Positions 1-15,300 of a DNA stretch of 64,000 nt are shown in pieces (the first letter of the stretch is position 1; the number at the start of each line of letters is the position of its first letter). The stretch comes from Palaemon carinicauda (Eukaryota; Arthropoda; Malacostraca; Decapoda; Palaemonidae), in assembly GCF_036898095.1 (NCBI RefSeq), contig NC_090751.1, positions 56,276,111 to 56,340,110 of the forward strand, written 5' to 3'. A model generated the notes under the pieces. It saw nothing but the letters and a program-made list of their open reading frames with translations, made no database searches and was not told the origin of the DNA. Position numbers and translations under genes: made by a program.

Positions 1-2559
<2,559 letters not shown>

Positions 2560-2950
2560 ATATGTTTCAGCCATGTCAAAGACAACAAAGAGTTTAATAG
2601 GTTCCAGCCATGTCAAAGACAAGAGTGTTTCATAGGCTTCAGCCATGTCAAAGACAGTTTAAAAGGCTTCAGCCATGTCAAAGACAAACCTTTAATAGGA
2701 TCCAATCATGTCAAATACAGTTTAATAGGCTTCGGCCATGTCAAAGGCAAAAAAATTTTAATTGAATCCAGGAGTGTAAAAGACAGTTTAATAGTCTTCC
2801 GCCCTGTCAAAGACAGTTTAATAGGATTCAGCCATGTCGAAGACAACAAAGATGTTGATAGGATTCAGCCATGTCAAATACCACAAAGACAGTTTAATTG
2901 GCTTCAGCCATGTCAAAGACAAAAAAAGACAGTTTAATACGTTTCAGCTG
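2560..2950. repeat. 39-bp satellite, minor array
   Basis: About ten degenerate and often shortened copies of the unit that fills the major array at 3881-6440. The most conserved core is TCAGCCATGTCAAAGACA followed by an ACAAAGACAGTTTAATAGG-like half. Several units here lack the middle ACAAAG part, so spacing varies. About 930 bp of non-repetitive DNA separates it from the major array. Confidence 0.9.
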
Positions 2951-3880
2951 GCCTAAGAGTTTTTGGTGCACGCTTTCAGGCGCAGGACCTTTTTATTCTT
3001 CAATAGAATCCCTGAATAAATCTGGTCTGTATTGATTGTAATAAAAATAAAATTAAGGTTATAGATATCAAATTAAAAAAAAAAGTCTACTCGCAAATTT
3101 ATAGATAGATTAACAGACAGATAGATTTTGTTTCCTAATAACAATTTTAGATTGTTTGGGTAACTTAGGAAATAAATGAGATCCAGTGATTTTAGCCTTC
3201 TGGAAGCGTTGTTTAAAGTCAAGTACCATTCGATGAAAATCTCAGCAAGAACACACGACGAGAGTGCTATTAACACAAAAATTAAAACTACTTATCTTTA
3301 CATTCTTCCTGCTTTCTCTCCGTTTGTCTGTAACAATTTACAAGTTAACTGTTCTTCGTTATGACTGCTGGTGATTTTAGTTTCCAAAAAATATCCGCAT
3401 ATAGCCCATTATGGTTTCAGTAATTTCAAATAAAAAGGAAGAGAGAAATTTGTACATATAGGATACATTTACGTATTTGACAGATGTAATTCAGGTGATC
3501 ATTCAATCAAAATTTGGCGATGTGAAATGAAAAATTCACGTAAAGCAGAATTCACATTAAAGATGGTGAAGTGATTAACGAAATAAACGAGCATAGCCAT
3601 GGATCCTCAGATGCATTAGTTAAAAGCTAAATAAAACACCCAGCAACAAAAACTAGAAAATACGTCAACATTTCTCAACCAATGCTTAGCCGATGTATCG
3701 CACATATACAGACCTTTCATCGCAGGCAGCTCCTGGAGTTCTACGCTTGAATTCTCTCAAAGAAACAATTAGAACTCGTAATGAATAAATTGAAATTTTT
3801 CAAATTTCCTTATCATCATCATAATCTTGTTATTCATTACAGTATATAATCATAAATAACATATTTGATTTAAAACAGCC
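2951..3880. other. Non-repeat spacer between satellite arrays
   Basis: AT-rich DNA with no gene that I can support. Small open frames near 3073-3364 have no recognisable motif. Confidence 0.45.
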
Positions 3881-6440
3881 GTGCCAAAAAGTCTCATTTC
3901 AATCATGTCAAAGACAACAGAGTTTAATAGGCTCCAGTCATGTCAAATAAAAAGACATTTTAATAGGTTCCATCCATGTCAGAGACAACAAAGATAGTTT
4001 CATAGGTTTCAGCCATGTCAAAGACAACAAAAACAGTTTAATACGTCTCAGCCATGTCAAACAACACCAAGACAGTTCAGTACGCCTCAGCCATGTCAAA
4101 GACAACAACGACAGGTTAATACGTCTCAGCCATGTCAAAGACAACAAAGAAGTTAAAAAAGTTTCTGTCCTGTCGAAGACAACAAAGACAGCTTATATAC
4201 GTCTCATCCATGTCAAAGACAACAAAGGCAGTTTAATAGGATTAAGCTATGTCAACGACAACAAAAACAGTTTAATAAGTTTCAGCCATGTCAAAGATAA
4301 CAAAAGCAGTTTAATAGGTTTCAGCCATGTCAAAGACAACAAAGACAATTTAATAAATTTCAGCCATGTCAAACATAACAAAGACAGTTTATATACGTCT
4401 CCGACGTGTCAGAGACAACAAAGATGTTTAATAAGTTTCAGTCATGTCAAAGACAACAAAGACAGTTTATATACGTCTCAGCCATGCCAAAGATAACAAA
4501 GGCAGTTTAATAGGTTCAAGATATGTCAAGGACAACAAAAACAGTTAAATAAGTTTCAGCCATGTCAAAGATAACAAACGCAGTTTAATAGGTTTCAGCC
4601 ATGTCAAAGACAATTTAATAAATTTGAGCCGTATCAAAGATAAAGTTAGTTTATATATGTCTCAGCCGTGTCAAAGACAACAAAGACAGTTAAATACGTC
4701 CCAGTCATGATAAATACAACAAAGGTTTCAGCCATATCAAAGAAACAAAGACAGTTAATAAGTAATAAGTTCAGTCATGTCGAAAACAAAAAAGACAGTT
4801 TAATAGACTTCAGCCGTGTCAAAGACAACAAAGACAGTTTAACAAGTTTCAGTCATGCCAAAGACAACGAAGGCAGTTTAATACGTCTCAACCATGTCAA
4901 GATCAACAATGGTAGTTTAATACGTCTCAGCCATGTCTAAGACAACAAAGACAGTTTAATAGGTTTCAGTTATGTTAAAGATATCAAAGACAGTTTAATA
5001 CGTCTTAGCCTGCTGAAAGACAACAAAGATAGTTTAATAAGTCTTAGCCATGCCAAAAACAACAAAAACATTTTAATACGGCTCAGCCATATGAAAAAAC
5101 AAAGGCAGTTAAATGGGTCTCAGCCCTGTCAAAGACAACAAAGCCAGTTTAATAGGTTTAGCCATGACAAAGACAACAAAACAGTTTAATACGTCTCAGC
5201 CATGTCAACGATAAGAAAGAAAGTTTAATAAATCTCAGCCATGTCAAAGACAACAAAGGCAGTTTGATATGTCTCAGCCATGTCAAAGACATCAAAGGCA
5301 GTTTGATATGTCTCAGCCATGTCAAAAAACAACAGAGTCTGATAAGTCTCAGCCATGTCAAAGACCGTTTAATAAGATTCAGCTATGTCAAATAAAACAA
5401 AGGCTGTGTAAAATGTTTTGGCCATGTCAAAGACAACAGAGACAGTTTAATAGGCTTCAGCTATGTTAAAGGCAACAAAGACAGTTTAATACGAGCCAGC
5501 CATATCAAAGACAACAAAAACAGTTTAATAAGTTTCAGCTATGTCAAAGACAAAAAGTTTAATATGCTATAGCCATGTCAAAAACAACAAAGGTAGTTTG
5601 ATAGGTTTCAGCCCCGTCAAACACGACAAAAACATTTTAATATGTCTCGGTCATGTCAAAGAAAAGAAAGGCAGTTTGATACGTCTCAGCCATGTCAAAA
5701 GACAACAAACCAGTTTAATATATTTCAGCCATGTCAAAGACAACAAAGAGAGTTTAATAGGTTTCCGCCACGTCAAAGAAAATACCCGTGTTAAAGACTA
5801 AAAAGAGAGTTTAATAGGTTTAAGCCATTCCAAAGACAACAAAGGCAGTTTAATACGTCTGTCATGTCAAAGACAACAAAGACAGTTTAATACTCTTTAG
5901 CCATGTCGAAAACAACAAAGATAGTTTAATAGGTTACAGCCCTGTCAAAGACAACAAAGGTAGTTTAATAGGTTACAGCCATGTCAAAGATAACTAAGAC
6001 AGTTTAATACATCTCAGCCATATCAAAGACAGAAAAGTCGGTTTAAAAGGTTTCAGTCATATCAAGGACAACGAAGACAGTTTAACACATCTCAGCCATA
6101 TCGACTAAGACAACAAAGACAGTTAATAGGTTTCAACCATGTCTAAATCAGCAAAGTCGTTTAATGCCTCTCCGCATTATCATAGACAACAAGGGCAGTT
6201 TAATACGCTATAGCCATATTAAAGACAACAAACACGGTTCAATATGTCTCAGCCATGTCAAGATAACAATGGCAGTTTAACAGGTTTCAGCTATGTGAAA
6301 GACAACAAAAAGAGTTCAACCGGGTTCAGCTATGTCAAAGACAACAAAGACAGTTTATTATGTTTCAGCCATGTCAAAGACAACAAAGACAGTTTATTAT
6401 GTTTCAGCCATGTCAAAGACAACAAAGACAGTAATAAGTT
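3881..6440. repeat. 39-bp satellite, major array (about 65 copies)
   Basis: Head-to-tail copies of a 39-bp unit. The cleanest period is seen at about 6340-6430, where consecutive units are identical over their full length. Units diverge by point changes and small indels, and two recurring variants are visible (GTCTCAGCC versus GTTTCAGCC before the ATG). Because 39 is a multiple of three and the unit has few stops, short open frames recur on both strands with a 13-residue period. These are a by-product of the repeat and I do not call them genes. No spacers between units, so this is not a CRISPR array. Confidence 0.95.
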
Positions 6441-7041
6441 TTTCATGTCACAGACCAAACCTCCTTCAATTAACACCTACCAGTCAGTCTACTTGTACCT
6501 TATTCAAAAGTCTATTTTCTATAATCATAACTTATTTGTTAACTTGAGAACAAAGACAATTTATCTTCACGTAAGCTTAAGCGTACTATTCCATTTATAA
6601 ATGAAAACCAAAGCAAAGAAATTTTTTTTTTATATGATCGGTAACCACGGGCGGCAAGAATGTCTTACATCACCGATTTCCTCACTGTGGTACGATTTTC
6701 AAGTCCAAATATTTCCTAAAGTTTTTATCAATCGAAACTGTTATATGATAAAGGAATGGGTATAAATTGAGTAAATAAGTATTCAATAGAAAAGGTGTTC
6801 GCTGGAAAAGAAAATTGCTGAAAATTCAAGTAACATTCATATAATATATTCGCAAATTAATTACAATGTACTAAATAAAATATCAACTATAAATTCAGTT
6901 GGAAAAATAACGGTTTCATACCCTAATTATATCTAGAGGCATAACAAAAACTGTTACTCTTGTAACCAACTACATTATAGCGTCTCACCACCACGATTAA
7001 CCTTAATAACCCTCAGGCACAAGGGCACCGCAAAAACTCAC
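6441..7041. other. AT-rich flank, possible first-intron sequence
   Basis: No repeat or open frame that I can support. If the candidate exon at 7042-7192 is real, this is the start of its downstream intron on the minus strand. Confidence 0.4.
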
Positions 7042-7192
7042 CGAAAAGGTCGAAAGAGGTCTCAGACGCTGACTGCCAATTCGTCAACTTGTCAACTGTC
7101 AATGAAGTTGTTCTTCCCATGGAATCGCTTTCACTATTCTTTCGAGCATGACACGAGTTCAATTGCTGTTCTTTTGACATTTGGCTCGGCAT
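7042..7192 (-). CDS. Candidate first coding exon of an unrecognised host gene
   Basis: On the minus strand an ATG at 7192, preceded immediately by an in-frame TAA, opens 50 codons plus one base and stops exactly at a consensus donor: the exon ends TTCG and the intron starts GTGAGT (7041-7036). A second in-frame ATG lies at 7180. The predicted peptide is polar and serine-rich, with the stretch TVDKLTNWQSASETSFDLF near its end; base composition is more balanced than the AT-rich surroundings. Read-through into the intron meets a stop after about eight codons. I do not recognise the protein and found no downstream exon; if real, the satellite array would lie in its first intron. It could be a chance open frame. 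Confidence 0.4.
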
Positions 7193-7470
7193 TTATTATT
7201 CCTCTTTGTCTATCTGTCTGCCTTTCAATCCTAATCTTAGGGGACTAGGTTTGTCTATATTCTAAATTTTCCGAGTTGTAAAATTCCAGCTTTTAAGATT
7301 TACTGGTTAACAAATAATCAAATTGATTCACCGCGGAACGTAAGCTAAATCAAGATAGGTTTGTTTTTCACTGCTTTTCATAGATGAATTACGAAAACTA
7401 TGTATCTATTAAATTTTGACGAGGAGATGATAATTTCGACATCATTACATAAAAAATTTGCACTTGAATA

Positions 7471-7473
<3 letters not shown>

Positions 7474-7551
<78 letters not shown>
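7474..7551. repeat. (AT)n microsatellite
   Basis: Nearly 80 bp of uninterrupted AT dinucleotide. It produces the YIYI-type reading frames on the minus strand. Confidence 0.98.
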
Positions 7552-7554
<3 letters not shown>

Positions 7555-7882
7555 TATATTAGATAAGTACATTTTCTGTTATAATTGTTTTCTAAGTCAA
7601 ACAAATATAAAAAGGAATTTGACTGCAAGAAAAACAGGGTTTCTGGAGAGTTAAAGTGTATAAAAACAAGGTTCTCAGAGAGTTAGAAGACATCCAAGTT
7701 TTTTTTACCTAACTGAAAAGTTTATATAAACCACTCTCCAAAACCTACTTTCGACCCTCAATATTAATATGCGTCCTGACAAAAATTCTGAGGGTTAGAA
7801 ATGTCTAAAATCCATATAGTTTCAAAGATCTAGAGACAAATTGTTTAAATGCTGGCCTTAAAATTATCCTATGAACTTAGAA

Positions 7883-8003
7883 CATTTTTTAATGACAAAG
7901 ATATAAGAATACTAATAATTTCAAAGGCAACTGCCTCCAAAGAAAATTTTTTAATAACAAAGATATAAGAATACTAATAATTTCAAAGGCAACTGCCTCC
8001 AAA
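7883..8003. repeat. 62-bp tandem duplication
   Basis: Two adjacent copies, period 62 bp, sharing ATAAGAATACTAATAATTTC and AAGGCAACTGCCTCCAAA with very few differences, which suggests a recent local duplication. Confidence 0.9.
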
Positions 8004-9192
8004 ATTTCACACAAATCATTACAGAGATAAGATATAGCCATTCAAATTTACCTTTAGTCTTGAATAAAATGTCGAATTAAAAATAGTTAAACCAATACCT
8101 TCGACACAGTTTTGAATTCAAAGACTAGAGAACAATGCCTATCATGGCGTGTGTGGTTTAGTGTAAAAATGTCAGAATATCGTATCTTCAATTACTTGCG
8201 ACATAGGAAAAATCAACATGCTTAAGATGAAGAGTTGCCTAACTAAGTTTCATGGAAATTGTAAACAAACGGTAAAGGATAATAATGATAATTGGAATGA
8301 TAACAACAATAATCATAAACCTAATAAAAGTAATCAAATAGTAATAATAAATAATGTACTATACTAAACATCCGGCGTTCAGATTACAGTATGCGTCAGT
8401 TTAGGATGATGTGCTTGATATAAGTCATGAATTTAATCATTTATATTACGGGTAACCAATTATTGTGTAAAATTAATCTTAAACGCTATTTCATCACAGT
8501 AAATTCATTACTTTAATGTCTTTCCAATAGCTGTTTTAGAATACTTTATCCTATCTACTAATGTTATATTTCTAAAAATTACGAACAATTTGTGGAGGAA
8601 ATAAAAAAAACCTTATGAACGTTATGAAACCGTTAACAAAAGAACAAGGGTAGTTATAAGAATTCATAACAATTTGGTAACAGCAACTACACAGGAGATT
8701 TAATTAATATACAACTACACAGGAGATTTAATTAATATATGTCGAATGCTTCCCACTATAAATTTAGACGGCCAAAATACAGAAGCTATGGTGCTGCCAA
8801 GATATGAAAAAATTGACACTAGGCTACAACCCCTATTTAAAAGCTATAAAGTGGAACCACTCCTCTAGGCAAGAGCATTAATAATTCCATAAACAATATA
8901 ATAGAGAGCAAAGCGTCTTGGCCTCCCCTAAATATTTTCGGTCATAAGAAGAGTACAAAGGATAAATCCATAGGTCTATAGTTAGAAAATAACAAATGTA
9001 ATTAATAAAAAAGTTATCACCAAAAAAAAGCCCTTAATGCTTTCCAAAATCCCATCTTATAACCTTAAGGGATGACCTTATAACTTGAGCCATTACAGTC
9101 ATCTTTTAATGTTCCTTTAGAACTCCTTGTTGTAGTTAAAAAAGTTATATTCTATAACTACAATAAGAAACTGTAAAATTTATCAGACCTAC
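8004..9192. other. AT-rich intergenic or intronic DNA with a 28-bp duplication
   Basis: No gene that I can support. At 8684-8741 a 28-bp sequence containing CAACTACACAGGAGATTT is duplicated in tandem. The rest is AT-rich. Confidence 0.5.
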
Positions 9193-9232
9193 CTTTCCGT
9201 GGTATCACATAGGGTTCGTCACGGCAAATTTT
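9193..9232 (-). CDS. Candidate 40-nt internal exon, minus strand
   Basis: On the minus strand a pyrimidine-rich tract ending TTTTATTTTCAG (CAG at 9235-9233) is followed by 40 nt and then by the consensus donor AAAG/GTAGGT (intron from 9192). One frame across the 40 nt is open and reads KICRDEPYVIPRK; the other two contain stops. The splice signals on both sides are good but the exon is too short to identify. It could be a coding microexon or a 5' untranslated exon of the gene proposed at 7042-7192, which lies downstream on the same strand, or a chance match. Confidence 0.25.
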
Positions 9233-12200
9233 CTGAAAATAAAATACAATTCTCATATGACTAAGGTATCCAAATATTTTAAAAATAAAAAATGATATTG
9301 AAATATTTTTCACATCAAAAGCTATACATAATAGGAAGACAAATAACGTGACACAATTCAGAAAATACATTTTAAAATATTTAGATACACCATTTACCTA
9401 TTTTTATGAATCAATAATACTAAAATTTCGTCCTGTCATGTCAATAACTTAAACATAAAAATATTAAAGCAAAATATGTTAATGAAAATGCCCAAGCCCC
9501 ATGTTTTTTATGCAGACAAAGTCGCGAAAATCTACGGATAGTGCTCAGAATAAAAATAAAGCTCTTGGACCAAAAGAGAAGAAATACATTATAGCCTATA
9601 CTGTACAATTCATTTTCATTAATGATATAAACTGTCACTTAAGTAAGTATACACGCTAATAATAATCATAAATTATATTATAACAAAATTATTTTTTCAA
9701 TCAAAAGCCATACAAGCAAAATGAGGTGAGGAATTCTAACCAATGCGAAAGCAACAGCATAAAGGATATAACGTCTAACCACCATTTCAAAATCACAAAA
9801 GAAAATATTTAAAGAACTGCCATGAACCGGTCCAGGCATCGCTATAAACATACTCACGTTACAATCAAGAGGAAAGTAGTCCCGGATCTTGAAATAGTAT
9901 AGTAGTCAAACTCCATCATTTATCAACCATATTACCTTCACAAAATTTTCTTTGAAGCACGAATTGCTGAACAATACATCATAAAAAATATAATATAAAT
10001 TTATAAGCCAATTATGAGCTTGTTGGCGTCATCTGGGAATTCATCATATTTCTTTATTATTTCTCGAATGATTTAATTCTACCTAAGTCTTGGTCCTGTG
10101 GGGAGCTTCAGCTTTAATCACCCAAGAATTCTTAATTAATTTACAAAGCTTACTTACTTGGGTTTCACTTTTCAGGATAACGGGGAGATTAAGTGGAAAT
10201 AATGGAACGATTAAAACATTTCCCACAAATTATTGTTGTTGAAAAGCTGAAATAAAAACTAAAGAAATTCAGTTTCACTTGATGTAATTACAGTATAGTA
10301 ACAACTTAATGGAGTGATATACTTTATTCATGAAAATTCTAATGTTTTGTACATAGTACATACATCCTTCAATGCAGATATTAATATTTGTTCAGAACAA
10401 CAATTTCATAGTGAGTGGAGTGTATATTACATACAGTATACGATTTGTTCATTTTTATCCTCCAGATGTTTATGAAGAAATTTTGGATCAGGCTAATAGC
10501 CCCATGCCTTCGCCCTCGCTGAGACCGGCCTTAGTTAATTGTCTACCAAGTAGTGTACATAGTTCACTTTACCTTGTGTATATGTAAAAAGAGACAAGGC
10601 GACTTGATAGTATGCATTTAAACTCCCTAATTCTTTCCCTGTATAAAGATGATCCTCACACTGGTTACTTCAGTATTATGGCCACTTAACAGCCAGGTTC
10701 ATTCTATTTATTTAGCTTATTTTTATCTTGTGCATGTTTTAAAGAAAATCTAGACTGGCGAGAGTAAAAATTTGTTAATTGGAGGATTTTATGGGATATA
10801 CAAGTCATACTTTGCCACTGGATCACAGGGTTACACGCTGCTCGTGTGATACAAGCACTGGTACAGGAAAGATTAGAAAGAAAATCAAAACATTTGGAAA
10901 GTTTACCCTGACAGAACGACGGGATGACTTTATGCCTATTTCAAAATGGTTGATAAATGCATTTTTCGTATTACTTACTCTGTAAGAAGTTTAATTTTAA
11001 TTACTCTTCTTAAAACATTTCTAGTTGAAACAGAACAAAGTGGACTCCTAAAAGCTATCAGTTATGTTATGGAATGCATTATGAAAATCGTTCCTTTCAT
11101 TTCTTCAGTAATAGTCATATTTAAAAAGATCAGAATCGCATAAGTTTCCACCACAAAACATGATGCCATGCTGAACTTTGGACATCAAGCAAATGCAAAA
11201 TACCAGTTACAAATAGAAACACGAATTCTTAGCCAAAGGTTAGAAATGGAAATGCCTATCGAGATATCTTAAACCTGGCCTGTACTTAATTTTACTTCAT
11301 CTGTCATGATGAATCTATCAAATTCATAATTTGCAAATTAATTTCTTAAAAAAAACAGCGTCAAATTCAAATGGTCATTCGATGACCAAAGGAACGTCAC
11401 TTAACAAAAAAATATAACATGGTTCTTGAATTTAATATTGTATGTCATACAAATGAAGTACCGTGCTACAGACAAACTTACAAGTTACAAGTTTCATCGA
11501 AATAATCTCCAAAGGGTGCTAATAATAAAAAAAAAGTCTAAATACCAGCAAAACATTAAAATTAAGCATATAAGTTATTTACTAAAATGGAAGCTCTGAA
11601 CGCAGTATACGTAAGCTAACACAATGACAGTAGAACAAAGAGCTGGCACGAAAAAGGGGATAACTTACGGTACGGTAACAGATTTTTTTTATACAAAGCT
11701 GACAGGAACCTTTGTAAGGACAAGTCCACAGCGATGTTCGAGAGGTTTGAAACAAGGCAAGAAGGTAGCTGAGCATCCGTTAAAGGTTGATATTGATCGA
11801 TTAGATCTCAGAAGATGTGTTCTGTGGGCGTGGAGAGATTTGGGTATTGGAATAAAAGGAGCAAGGGAAATGGACGGATAACAAGCATAATTGTGAGAGT
11901 CGCAAGCAGGAGTTGAAAAGCTTGGTGTGTAATTATATGCTAATTCCAAAGTAAGTTTAAACACTGTTAGTGAATTTCCTGTAACATAGGAAAAGGGGAA
12001 TGTTTAAGAGAGACTATGTTGCACAACCTTGTTCCATTCTAGATCAACAAGTAACTAATTTTTTTCAACCACCGATATATCAACATTCAATGAGAGCCAA
12101 GCATTCCCTTATAAAAAGCAATCTTCAAAAAAAATTCACATCAAGATAAAAAATCTTATAACCAATAATTATTCAAACACTAAATCTCATGGTAATAACA

Positions 12201-12359
12201 AAATCATAACACATGCAAAGTAATTATCACTTTAATTACTGGCAATCATTCTCCCTTCCAATATGTGAAGAAAAATTTTTAGAAAATTTATGCCACTGGA
12301 ACTTAAAACATCCTAACACTAAAGTATTGAATAGAACTTAAGAATATAACAAAGACAAG
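9233..12359. other. AT-rich stretch, no gene recognised
   Basis: Several open frames of 64-91 codons occur (for example about 10372-10587 and 11624-11964) but none shows a known motif, good codon composition or paired splice sites. I leave them unannotated. Confidence 0.4.
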
Positions 12360-13158
12360 TATAGGGAATGCAAATCCGGACGAAGACCTTGTCAATATGA
12401 ATGTCACGTGTCCCATTGGTGATGACGGGACTGATGTATGCAGTGAGACAGACAGATGGGAATGTGACAGCTGTGGATTCGAAGTCGGCCTACCTAAAGT
12501 TGAGTATTGACGAAAAATTGGGGCCATATCAACAAGTCAACTAAATTTATAAGGGTCAAACATTCTCCCTTACAAGACTGGGATTAGGGTTGAACAGAGC
12601 AACCAGTTCATTTAAAGATGATATTATAGTGAACGAATAGATAACTTCTGCTGATGAGGTAATTAGACACATGAATAAATTTGGGTTGATAACAAAAATT
12701 CCTTATCACTCAATGGAGGAGCTACTTTAGGATGGCAACTGCTATGAATTGGAGGAGAGATGATGTTTCGGAGAGGTAATAAGGTGCCTGAAGTTACAGA
12801 TTAGCTTACAAGGAAGGAATTGTTTTCAGTTTGTGGTAGATTAGTGGGTCATTATCCCATAGTTGATTGGTTAAGAGTTGCATGTAGCTAAATTAAGAGA
12901 AGGGCCTCAGGAGCATGTCGGGAGGATCCTGTTGGTGAGCAGTCAATATTGATGAATAAAAAGGTAATTGAGAGAGTAAAGTCAGATGATCCCGTGAGAG
13001 GAAATTGGTGTGCGCTAGGTGTTGTGTGGTGTGATGCCAGCAAAATTACAATGGGTGTAGTCTTGGAGATAAATGGAAAGACTTCTGAAGATGCTGCTTG
13101 GCTTAGAAAAAAAGATGATTTCTACCATATCAATGTTGCCCAACTAGAAGCTCTTTAG
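12360..13158 (+). pseudogene. RT-RNase H relic of an LTR-type retroelement
   Basis: Pieces of a polymerase gene are readable across several frames with intervening stops. In order they resemble an RT palm start (VDSKSAYLKVSIDEKLGPYQ-like, frame-shifted), a segment with DDIIVNE that fits the YxDD box after loss of its first residue, a connection region (RRELFSVCGRLVGHYP-like), and the start of RNase H with VVWCDASKITMGVVLEING and the downstream HINVAQLEAL. The 69-codon open piece is at 12949-13158. Order and motifs fit a Ty3/gypsy-like pol; I place the family from memory of similar invertebrate polyproteins, not a search. The relic breaks off a few codons after the RNase H helix, where DIRS element F begins. 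Confidence 0.7.
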
Positions 13159-13499
13159 AAGGGGGGTAAATATGACAAATTTGGAAGTAATTTTTATTTT
13201 TCCTAACAATACAAATATTGGCACTGACCCAGGTTGAAAGTAGAGTGAACATCGTTTGTGAACACTTGAGTGGTTGAGCATAGGCCAGAGCCTCACACCC
13301 TGTACTGGCAAATTAAAACTAAAAGAATGACTCTTAGTACAGTATACCCTTGGAGGATAATCTTAAGTGACAACCGGAAGTCAAAGTCACTATGTTGAAT
13401 CAACGGCAGGGGAAAAGAAGTGTGTCACATCGCTTAGAGGATTAGGACTGTGTGGGGATCAGACCCTAGGGTCTCATATGATCCCCTACCTCCGGTAAC

Positions 13500-15300
13500 A
13501 TGGGTGAAAGAGATGCCCTGCCGTTGACTTCTCTCCCTGAAGCACGATCCCACAAGCTCTTCTCCTCTACCTCTCACTGCAGCTCTTCCCATCTGAGAGG
13601 CACTCACAGGGAAGAGTCGTTGTTAGACCCTCCCCAACCATCTCCGAGGGAAGATTCTCTTCGAGAGGGCTCCGTTTCAGCTTCGGAAACTGTAGAGGTT
13701 TCTAGTCCTCCCTCCACTAATGTTCAGGTCATTCTACCAAGACCAAAAGTTTTGGAAACCTTTTTTGCCCCTAAGAGGAAGTCAAAGGACTCCAAAACAG
13801 TTTCAAAATTCTCTTCCAGTATTCAGAGACCCAAAGAGGGGTCAGGAATCCAGTAAGCCAATCGAATATCGACCTTGACCCACCGCAAGACGAGATCTCG
13901 GTGGTGGATGATGATGACAACGCTGCCAGCCCAACATCAGACGGCGACCAGAGAGTGTCACAACATTATAGGTAGTAGGTTGGCCAGGGCACCAGCCACC
14001 CGTTGAGATACTACCGCTAGAGAGTTATGGGGTCTTTTGACTGGCCAGACAGTACTACATTGGATCCTCCTCTCTGGTTACGGTTCATTTTCCCTTTGCC
14101 TACATACACACTGAATAGTCTGGCATATTCTTTACATATTCTCCTCTATCCTCATACACCTGACAACACAGATTACCAAACAATTCTTCATCACCCAAGG
14201 GGTTACTGCACTGTAATAGTTCAGTGCCACTTTCCTCTTGGTAAGGGTAGAAGAGACTCTTTAGCTATGGTAAGCAGCTCTTCTAGGAGAAGGACACTCC
14301 AAAATCAAACCACTGTTCTCTAGTCTTGGGTAGTGCCATAGCCTCTGTACCATGGCCTTTCACTGTCTTGGGTTAGAGTTCTCTTGCTTGAGGGTACACT
14401 CGAGCACACTCTCCTATCTTATTTCTCTTCCTCTTGTTTTGTTAAAGTTTTTATAGTTTATATAGGAGATATTTATTGTTGTTACTCTTCTTAGAATATT
14501 TTATTTTCCTTTTTTCCTTTCCGCACTGAGCTATTTTCCCTGTTGGAGCCCCTGGGCTTATAGCATACTGCTTTTCCAACTAGGGTTGTAGCTTAGTAAG
14601 TAATAATAATAATAATAATAATGTCTTTTGGCCAGTTCTGGCTTTCATGAGGTCCCTCACTGGGTTTTCAAACCCCGAGATGACTCCTCAAGAGGGCAAA
14701 GATACGGTCCTAGACAGTGTCTTGGGCACTCAGAGACCTCCGAAATCTAGTGCAACTATGCCTTGGTCCCGGGGATTTTAGAGTGCTCGGCGTACGGTTG
14801 CCTCCCTACTTGTCAATCTCTCTGTGTTGTACCGGTCAGGCTCATCCTCCAAACTCCTCCCACCTACAGATGTCCACCAGAGGTGGTATTATGAAGTTCC
14901 CGACGAGCCCTGCTCGACACTACCTCTCCACCACTTCCTTGAGGAGTTGATGTAGGGAATCTCTCTAGAGAGGCTTTCTACTCATCAGGTTGCATTCTCA
15001 GCCTCAGATATCTTAAACAAAGAGAAAGTTGTGAAGTACGCCATGCAGGCGGTTTCGAGGCTGGATCTTTGGTTAGGATCCATGGGAATCCTGGTACGGA
15101 CCGAGGATTTCTCCAGGGAAAGTACCAGGAAGGCAATGGAGACCTTCCTTCTCTCAGGTACCCGCACCATTGAGTTTCTGGCCTTAGATCCCAATCCATC
15201 TGTCTTCAAGGAAGTATCTAAGATTTAATATGGACAACAAAATATACCAGTTCAATGTGCTGTGCTTCAGTCTTTCCACAGCACCTCAGATCTTCACAAG
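13500..15300 (+). pseudogene. Gag and RT remnant of DIRS element F
   Basis: The ATG-started frame at 13500-13856 (118 codons) resembles the gag linker of element A: Ser/Pro-rich, then a KRKSKDSKT motif equivalent to RKESKDSKT in A. After the SINE-like insertion the frame resumes at about 14632 with a segment matching LNGFSDPEIPPQEGKD of A, then at 14985-15190 a block ending in the shared FLLSGTRTIEFLA. From about 15190 the sequence switches to RT, with VLCFSLSTAPQIFTRVFA at about 15248-15310. Thus the gag end, RT start and catalytic motifs are deleted. The RT tail stops at about 15335. Non-functional. Confidence 0.75.
13975..14631 (+). mobile_element. SINE-like retroposon copy 1 (near full length)
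   Basis: A block of roughly 650 bp inserted into the gag of element F. It begins near GGTAGTAGGTTGGCCAGGGC and ends with TAGGGTTGTAGCTTAG followed by a (TAA)n tail at about 14601-14624. The 3' portion is repeated at 18537-18725 and 19250-19468, which defines it as a repeat family inside this window. I recall this consensus as abundant in caridean shrimp; not checked. I see no obvious internal Pol III boxes, so it may instead be the 3' end of a LINE or a LINE-derived SINE. Gag homology resumes right after the tail. Confidence 0.75.

Noticed and set aside
3881..6440. CRISPR-like array of regular repeats
   Set aside because: Units abut directly with no spacers, and the context is eukaryotic.
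3938..6600. Repeated small proteins with MSKTTKTV, QPCQRQQRQF or LTWLRRIKL motifs
   Set aside because: These are translations of the 39-bp satellite in different frames and strands, with frequent breaks; no start, domain or splice context.
9158..9370. 70-codon minus-strand frame resembling a small membrane protein
   Set aside because: Hydrophobicity reflects AT-rich codons; the only supported part is the possible 40-nt exon inside it.
11624..11964. Overlapping 85- and 91-codon frames on opposite strands
   Set aside because: No recognisable motif, no splice pair, and the two frames shadow each other.
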